Below are positions 6,610 to 13,200 of a DNA stretch of 19,863 bases, piece by piece (within the stretch, counting starts at the first letter, position 1; every line of letters starts with the position of its first letter). Position numbers and translations under genes: made by a program. The notes beneath the pieces are model-generated. The model made no database searches. It had not been told where the DNA came from and saw only the letters and a list, made by a program, of their open reading frames with translations. The DNA comes from an uncultured Ignavibacteria bacterium (GTDB lineage Bacteria > Bacteroidota > Ignavibacteria > Kapaibacteriales > UBA961), in contig CALMMI010000104.1 in assembly GCA_937868245.1 (NCBI GenBank), positions 1-19,863 on the forward strand. The letters are read 5' to 3'.

Positions 6610-7041
6610 TTATCTTGAAGAATAATAGAAACCGGGGGGTGCATCAAGTTGTGGGTTTTTTATTAGTTCTGCAATTGCTTGGACATGCTTTACAATTTCA
6701 AGAAAAGTTTCTGAAGTGATTTTATTGATTTCTGGAGATTCAACAATTAATTGAATCATCATTTTTAAACTATCACGTATGTCTAATGGTAGAACTGACT
6801 GAGATATATTGATGGTTTCAAAGAAAGTTTGTATGCCTTGTACTTGTTGTAAGTATGCTACTTGATTTGTAGGAGCAAAAAATGCTTTTATTGCTGATTC
6901 CTTTGCATACCAAGATTTTCCTATCTTTTGCCCTTTAATTTTACCATTATGAATGTAATTACGGATTGTGGTTTCCGTAAGCCCTAAATAGGTTGCCAAT
7001 TCGGTAACGTCTAAATAGTTTTCATTCTCGATTCTTTTCAT
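6610..7041 (-). CDS. MerR/excisionase-type HTH protein
   Basis: This 143-residue protein starts at ATG 7041, with GGAG eight bases upstream. Residues 9-52 (YLDVTELATYLGLTETTIRNYIHNGKIKGQKIGKSWYAKESAIKAFF) are a classic HTH_17 or excisionase-family winged helix: the helix VTELATYLGLT, the recognition helix ETTIRNYIHNG, then a wing with KIGKSWY. The remainder is helical, with no recognised domain. It is the first gene of the minus-strand block, 129 bp ahead of the ParB-like gene. It could act as a recombination directionality factor, or as a transcription regulator of the replication genes. No integrase is nearby, which favours the regulator. The upstream DNA has a tandem GGTTATAT repeat and a 10-bp inverted repeat that may be its operators. 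Confidence 0.78.
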   Translation of the reverse strand: MKRIENENYLDVTELATYLGLTETTIRNYIHNGKIKGQKIGKSWYAKESAIKAFFAPTNQVAYLQQVQGIQTFFETINISQSVLPLDIRDSLKMMIQLIVESPEINKITSETFLEIVKHVQAIAELIKNPQLDAPPGFYYSSR

Positions 7042-7059
7042 TTCATCTACTCCATGTTT

Positions 7060-7108
7060 GGTTATATGGTTATATAATGTTGTAAAACTAATGAAATCTT
7101 ACAACATT
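7060..7108. promoter_or_regulatory. Operator-like repeats upstream of the MerR-like gene
   Basis: GGTTATAT is repeated in tandem at 7060-7067 and 7068-7075. Immediately after it, AATGTTGTAA (7076-7085) and TTACAACATT (7099-7108) form a perfect 10-bp inverted repeat with a 13-nt spacer. The position directly ahead of the gene suggests autoregulation. Confidence 0.45.
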
Positions 7109-8171
7109 TCAAAAGATATTTTAAGATAACATAAAATAACGTTGTTTAAAACAAAACAATGGAAAGTAAGTGTGACATAGTTATGAGAACATCAAGGTAA
7201 ACTTTCTTTATCTGCTGGATGAAAATTTGGGAAGTAGTTGTAAAAAAAGATGAGAACTTTTATCCTCTGTTCTTATCACAAACTTCTAAATTTTAACAAG
7301 AGAGGATAAATGTATGAAAAATCCCATGTAGTAAGATTTTTTCCTTTAGTTTTCATATTAATACTTGGGAGTATTTAGATAAGCACGTATAGAAACAGAT
7401 TATTCTTACCCTAAGTTCAATAATAAAATAAGCTTCTGTAATTTTATATATTACAATATTGATCAATTCTTTCCCTTTAAGTTTTGTCAATATTGACAAA
7501 ACTTAAAGTTCTAATAGTAGGGATATAGTAGATAAGAGTTTGAAAGTATAGAGTATAAAAGCACTGAGACTATTACTTGACGAGAAGGAATTACCATTGT
7601 TAAAAATAGTAGGGGCAATCGATCAGCTACATTATTCTTCGGCTCAGATGTTTCATTTTGCCGGAGAATGAAAAGTAACCGAGATATAATGAATCCTCTT
7701 TTCATTTTCATTTATTTTGTTCTGACGTAGCGAAGACTTAACAGGTGATTTTTCATATATCACATAGCGGTAAAAGATATGATGCGGTTTAAACTCTGAA
7801 ATCTTGTTCCGAAACAAAAGATGAACAATTCTACTATTGCTTTATATGATTCAAAACACCTACCGCATCAAAATACTCTTCTTTTTTTAAATCAATTCTA
7901 AAACTAAAGCATTTTTGTTCTCTTCAAGATGCAAAATATCTTTCTACAATCATAAACTGACAAATTTGATTTGCATTCTATCTAAACAGCAAAGATTATC
8001 ATCAGCACAATTTGCAAAAGCTTGAAAAAAGTTCTTAAAGTTATCAGTTTTATTGTTTTTGCTTCGTTTTAGCACCGTTTTCCAACCTGAAATACTCAAA
8101 AGTTCTACAGAAAGTTAAGATTTTATGTGAAATCTCCTCAAAACAGCTTGAAAACGGCTGTATTTTGACCT
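7109..8171. other. Non-coding stretch of the replicon's right arm
   Basis: No convincing gene is found. The interval holds the longest palindrome copy (7475-7508) and two ATGAGAAC motifs (7183, 7250), the second in an imperfect inverted repeat at 7249-7277. The same motif forms the palindrome within the origin. A 66-codon frame (7511-7711, minus) and an 85-codon frame (8050-8307, minus) lack domain-like sequence. Confidence 0.4.
7475..7508. repeat. 34-bp perfect palindrome (extended copy 4)
   Basis: The 22-bp core (7481-7502) is identical to copy 1, and the symmetry extends six more bases on each side (CTTTAA before, TTAAAG after). It is the most symmetric copy and lies in non-coding DNA upstream of the whole gene block, as a centromere-like site or an operator would. 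Confidence 0.8.
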
Positions 8172-8279
8172 TTTTTCCACAAAACGTGTCGAAATGTTGC
8201 GAAAGTGTGCTGAAATGTTGCGAATATGTGCTGATATGTGCGTTTTTGAGCACGTGTTTTTGGTTAGAAATGACCAAAA
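8172..8279 (+). repeat. Right copy of diverged ~100-bp end repeat
   Basis: It starts with a T-run and CCACAAAACG, then CGAAATGTTG, and ends in the 22-nt hairpin 8258-8279 (TTTTGGTTAGAAATGACCAA plus AA), which matches the left copy (969-990) at 20 of 22 positions. Inside it, a 21-bp unit beginning GAAATGTTGCGAA is present twice (8191-8211, 8212-8232) plus a partial third copy, so it has expanded relative to the left copy. Confidence 0.45.
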
Positions 8280-8671
8280 GCGTGAAATTCATTTTTCTTT
8301 TCAACATAAAGTGGCGAAATTTTTAAAATTTAAGCACAAAAAAACCGGTATTTGAGGCAAATCCGAATGCTCTGTTTAAGAATACTTTTTTTTTCTTGCC
8401 GGAGAAGGTAGGAACTAATAAAATTTTAGAACTTTTCTACTCATACTCACGCAGATCCTTCCAGGAAATAGCACTTTTCTGTGCCTTCATTTACTATTTT
8501 TCTTAATCTTCAAGCAGGAGCACTTGTACTATTAGAGTTTAGGGGTGCTTTATCAACAATATCAAGAATATTCTATCTCGTCTAAACAGAGAAAGAATGA
8601 AAAGATATTGTTATCACGGTGGAAATCCTTAAGTTCGCTGTCAGAAAAAAATAGTGCGTATTTTTATGCCG
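8280..8671. other. Intergenic stretch outside the right end repeat
   Basis: Nothing with gene-like sequence was recognised. It would contain the promoter of the structured RNA that follows. The best candidate is a weak TATTTTTA at 8659-8666, one base off the -7 consensus, with no good -33 box. Confidence 0.3.
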
Positions 8672-8812
8672 CGTTCTTGTCGAAAACCGCCAAATTTCAA
8701 CAAGTGGGAACGAGTGTATAAGGATATGCCCCGTAGTGGGGCGTATTCCTTTCGCTCCCACACTGGTGCTTGGCGGTACCTCGATAAGGGCGTTTGGAAA
8801 TACGCCCTTTTT
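8672..8812 (+). ncRNA. Structured RNA of unknown family with terminator
   Basis: A rod-like fold is visible. ACCGCCAA (8686-8693) pairs with TTGGCGGT (8770-8777). After internal loops, GTGGGA (8704-8709) pairs with TCCCAC (8756-8761). Then 8720-8732 pairs with 8738-8751: 13 bp, one bulge, a GTAGT loop and a CCCC/GGGG clamp. A terminator follows at 8786-8812. The exact 5' end is a guess. The terminator T-run sets the plus orientation. It could be a stand-alone RNA (a 6S-like rod is one thought, but it is short for 6S) or a riboswitch or attenuator ahead of the secreted-protein pair beginning at 8991. No known family motif was recognised. Confidence 0.6.
8786..8812 (+). terminator. Rho-independent terminator after the structured RNA
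   Basis: AAGGGCGT (8786-8793) and ACGCCCTT (8802-8809) form an 8-bp stem with an 8-nt loop, and the T's run on to 8812. Confidence 0.75.
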
Positions 8813-8883
8813 ATGTTTGAAGGGAACATATTTACATCTCGGCAAGTATCATTGTCAATATATTTTCAAAAAACTATAAAATT

Positions 8884-8919
8884 GAGTAATAAATGAGTAA
8901 TGGACGTGAGAAATTACTC
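8884..8919. promoter_or_regulatory. GAGTAAT repeats upstream of the secreted pair
   Basis: GAGTAAT occurs directly twice (8884-8890, 8895-8901) and inverted once (ATTACTC, 8913-8919), 72 bp ahead of the beta-propeller gene. This arrangement resembles a regulator-binding site. No full Bacteroidota promoter was found here. Confidence 0.35.
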
Positions 8920-8990
8920 TGTAATTTCGTATAACAGAAATCTTTAAGTATTAATCTTTCTCTATTCTCAATATTTCACGAGGTATTTGT

Positions 8991-10259
8991 ATGAAAGTTT
9001 TCCTTGCTCTTGTAATTACACTGTGTATGCGGCAAAATGCTGCTGCACAAGAAATACGTCTCGATTCACTCTGGGCAAAGCAGGGTGGAGTTGCCGCAAT
9101 GACATTTACTCCTGACAGTAAAACTCTTCTTATAGGAGAGGATGGAGAAGAAGGTCAGGTTACAGTACATAATGTAACGGATGGAAGTCAAAGAGCACCG
9201 TTTTTTTTACCACCTAAAGCATATACTGATTTCAAGTTCACTCCTGATGGTAAGTATTTGGTAGTATCTGAACAGGGGAAAGTAGTATTGTTAAATCCCC
9301 AAACATTTGATTCAGTAGGAGTAATAGATAATGTGACTATAACAGGAAACGTAGCATTTTCAGATGACAGTCGCTATGCAGTAATAGCTGGAATGTATTC
9401 AAGTGTTGTTGTAATTGACCTATTGGAGAGGGTAGTAAAAGCAGTTTTGTATCGACCCTCAAGTTATGTTCCCGACCAAACTCATCCTACCGAAACTGCG
9501 CCATATTGGAACGGCAAAGTAAGTTTCAGTCCAGACGGTAAATATATTATAGGAAAATATGAAAATAGCTTAGTCCGTTGGGATTGGGGTAAAACACCTA
9601 CCCAACAAGAAATTATCATAGGAGATATTGGTAACAGAGCTTTAATCGGCTTTTCACCTGATAAAAAGTATTTTGTTCAACAATCAAATTATATTTGGGA
9701 CTTGATTGAAAAGAAACAAATAATTATTGAAGGTATGCAAGCTGTTTATCAGGAAAACAATTACAATACAGCATTTAGTTTAGACAATAAATATTTGTTT
9801 TGTGTCAATGAGAAGCTTCAAGTTAATATAGTAAGTTTGGAACAAAAGAAAGTACTCTATAATACTGAAAAAGGTGCAAAAGAAATTGCAGTAAGTAATG
9901 ATAATCAGTTCCTTTCGTATAGAGGGGTCGGTAACAGAGTACGTACTTTTCACATAACATGGGATGCTGTTTCTGTACATTCAGAGGAAGAGAATACTAT
10001 TCCTTTGATACTAATAAAGCCACAGCCCGGAAATGAGTTTATTACAATTGAGATAGAAACTCCAAAATCTTATACTGATTGTAAAATATCGGTTGTTTCA
10101 TCATTAGGTGCTGTTGTAGGTAATGTTTATCAAGGCGATATAACTAATGGAAAACGAACATTTATATTTCCGACAACTGGGCTTTCATCAGGACAATATA
10201 CTCTATTGTTGAGTTATAAAACAGGAACAATCTCCACTCCCTTTATAATCACTAAATAA
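8991..10259 (+). CDS. Secreted beta-propeller protein with T9SS sorting domain
   Basis: The protein has 422 residues. A signal peptide covers about residues 1-19 (MKVFLALVITLCMRQNAAAQ). The body has about seven WD40/YVTN-like blades, recognisable by their repeated strand motif: FTPDSKTLL, FTPDGKYLV, FSDDSRYAV, FSPDGKYII, FSPDKKYFV, FSLDNKYLF and VSNDNQFLS. The last about 80 residues (LILIKPQPGNEFITIEIE ... GLSSGQYTLLLSYKTGT) resemble a type A C-terminal sorting domain, so export through the type IX secretion system to the surface or medium is likely. GAGGT six bases before the ATG supports the start. The next gene follows after 12 bp, so the two probably form one transcript. The propeller likely binds protein or sugar. 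The ligand is unknown. Confidence 0.85.
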   Translation: MKVFLALVITLCMRQNAAAQEIRLDSLWAKQGGVAAMTFTPDSKTLLIGEDGEEGQVTVHNVTDGSQRAPFFLPPKAYTDFKFTPDGKYLVVSEQGKVVLLNPQTFDSVGVIDNVTITGNVAFSDDSRYAVIAGMYSSVVVIDLLERVVKAVLYRPSSYVPDQTHPTETAPYWNGKVSFSPDGKYIIGKYENSLVRWDWGKTPTQQEIIIGDIGNRALIGFSPDKKYFVQQSNYIWDLIEKKQIIIEGMQAVYQENNYNTAFSLDNKYLFCVNEKLQVNIVSLEQKKVLYNTEKGAKEIAVSNDNQFLSYRGVGNRVRTFHITWDAVSVHSEEENTIPLILIKPQPGNEFITIEIETPKSYTDCKISVVSSLGAVVGNVYQGDITNGKRTFIFPTTGLSSGQYTLLLSYKTGTISTPFIITK

Positions 10260-10271
10260 TAGGAAAATATT

Positions 10272-13200
10272 ATGAAAACCACATTGTTTTTAGCTGTATT
10301 TATATGCAGTTACAGGATAGTCTTTTGCCAAGATATTCATGAGCCTACCCCAATGACGTTTAATCACCCACAGGTAGTAGATTCCAATTATCAATATAAG
10401 TTCTTTTATTCTTGGAACTGGCTAAATGGTCCCGAAGCATTAAACAAACGTTATAAAATGAATGCCTTTCATACGTTCGATACTTTCAACAACGGTTGGA
10501 CATTTCCGGCAAATCCTACAAATTACAGTACGATGCCCGATTCGTTAAGCCTTATGTGGCGACTTTTTAACGTATGTGATGATAATAAACCATTAGATGC
10601 ACTTGCCATGATGTGGTATCCGTGGTTACCACCTTCGTCATCAAACGATGATTTTACTCCATTTCACAATGATAAGACGGGAGCATCCTTGCCATTTCTC
10701 AGCAGAGTAGATTCAGTAGGGTCATTAGATTCTACTACGAGCAGTGGAGCAACCATTTACCGATGGAAATTAAAAAAAAATCCACTTATCACAACTCTGG
10801 TATCTGCATTCTCAAAGCCGTGGTTAGGTAATGAATTTATTTACAGGAATTTAGGTATCGGGCAATTAGATTCAATACCTTTTACTAATTACGATCTTTA
10901 TAATTCTCGTCAATTACATTTAAGTATCAATCTCCGCAGAACCGGAACTGATACCCTTACTAACTCTGATACACTTCTTGTACTCAAAATGCCGTACAGG
11001 AGTTTTAACGGCAGTACAGGATATATTGCATTCGATTCCATACCCAATCCCATATCACTCGTTTCTACATCACGCGGGCAATACCGGAAAACAACATTCA
11101 ATACTTCAGCAAACCTTACAAACTTTGTGATAAGAAGAAGTATGTTGCCCCGCTCCGATGCAGCCAATCCTGATATTACCCTTAATGCAGTATTTTTTGC
11201 TGATAATGATACAGTGACTCATGCCGGCATTAACCCCCGTTTCAACTGCCGTTGGTGTGGCGGCACGGGCAATGTAATTGATACCATCGGTATCGAAGCA
11301 ACGTATATTCCTTCCAAATCGAGTGTAGCAATCCGATGGATAAAAATGGAAACTCCCAATGCCCAACGAGCCTACTTTGGCGGCTACGATACTGTGATGA
11401 AAGCAGAAGTTAACAGGACATTGGACAGCCTCAACAGATTCAATACAATATGGGGCAAGCATCATAAGGTATTCAGATTTTATGCACGCGAGGAGTTCCT
11501 GGCTAGCGAATGGCAATCAGTCCGGTATTTCAATTTGCTTGTTGATACCCTTGCTACCACCGAATATGGTGTTACCCATCGCGCACATGAAGATAATACA
11601 ATGCTTTTCCGGGAGAATTGGAATGGCAGTACTTACGTAGTATCAGGCAGCACCCCTGCTCCTTATCTTCGGGAAACAGCAGGGATATATGATGCAGATG
11701 CTTCACAAAAGCGTTTGGGAGTAGCCAACCGCGACGGTAATGTACTTGTTTGGCATCCGGGTGTTGGTGGTAACGGAATAGAGCATTGGCATAATGATTA
11801 TGAAGCTGCATTTAGAGGTATGCCGCATGAAATAAGTGAAGGGGCAAGTGCATGGTCAACGGACTCATCTAAAATATATTCATTGCCATTACCACCAATG
11901 TCAGACTCGGCATACCAATATAACATTCTTAGAAGCAATGGTTTGTCATCTACATATTCACCTCCTTCTTTTTTACAAGGGATAGATATTCATTTATGGA
12001 ATAACCGATATTATTCAAACAATAGCTACATTTTTACTTCTAAACCGTGGTGGGGTAATATTTGGGCTTCTAACGTATTTAAATATAATTATATTAGTGG
12101 TGATACAGCTTCTGCATTTCACTTCCGCACTATGCAAGCCGGACAGTTTTCACAACGCCCGTTTACAGGGGAAGAACTTCGGTATTCAATGTGGAATTGT
12201 CTGATACTCGGAGCAAAAGGCTTTCATGTTTGGGAAGGAGGTGGTACTGACTATCTTAGCCAAATGTTTATAGATACAAGCTCAAAGACGTATGACGCTT
12301 TTCTAAGCCTTGCACCGACAGGGGGAAGCTTTACAATGAGTGATTCAGCTATAACAACAAACACGAATCTTATTCTTGATGACCCTGATATTGGGACGGA
12401 TTACCTCGATACAGTAGGGGGGCGGAACGACAAATTCACCCAGACATTCCGAAAATACTTTAAGTATTCGGACAGTACATATCATGCAGCAATGGGTATG
12501 GATAGAATTTATTTAGGTTTCAAGTCACAGCGATGGGCAGTGGACGAAGTTTTCTCTCATACCCGTAAGATTGATACTACTCTTATGAATCTGCAACTTG
12601 TATCATGGTTTGCCAAGAGTATCAGAAAACAAACGTATGGCGATATGAGTTTGCTATTGAAATTCATAGATACTACACTCTATACAGACACAGTTACAAG
12701 AGAATTTGCAAGCACAAGACTGTGTGACGGCTTCAAGGAATCGTGGGATTCTGCATTTTACGATGTTACTGTGCATACCCATAAGTTTTATGACCCGAAT
12801 AAAGTTATCTTTATCGCAGTGCAAAATAGACGTACCAATTCTTTGGTTAAGAGCGGTAGTGATACAACATGGCTTACGGCTAAAGAATTTAAGGATAGTG
12901 TATTTTTCACTACACGCCAGCAATACGAACAATTCGGTTCACGTGAGTTGCAACTTCCATTTAATTATAAGGATTCTAATGGACGTTATGCAATGCTTCA
13001 TATTACTGAACTTGGTGGTGGTATTGATACTATTATCGGTCAGGACAGAGCCGCTTCAGTAAAATTACTGCCGGGTGAAGGGAAATTCTTAAAGGTGGAA
13101 GTAATTCAGCCAAACGAAGTGGCTGGTAACCTAGCCCATAGCAACCAAACGAAGATTGTAGCCCATGCCAAGATGAAACGTCATAACGGCACAGGTGCTT

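Noticed and set aside
7511..7711. 66-codon minus-strand frame beside the 34-bp palindrome
   Set aside because: Its composition looks like translated intergenic DNA and no motif is present.
896..8279. Insertion sequence or transposon
   Set aside because: No transposase or recombinase is encoded and the end repeats are direct and diverged rather than precise terminal inverted repeats, so only a replicon-like element is claimed.
8050..8307. 85-codon minus-strand frame with repeated SQHF segments
   Set aside because: The apparent peptide repeat is explained by the 21-bp DNA tandem repeat in the right end sequence, and the remainder has no domain-like pattern.
8654..8896. Plus-strand 80-codon frame, and two overlapping minus-strand frames at 8582-8845
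   Set aside because: All overlap the structured RNA and its terminator. The paired stems explain the base pattern better than coding does.
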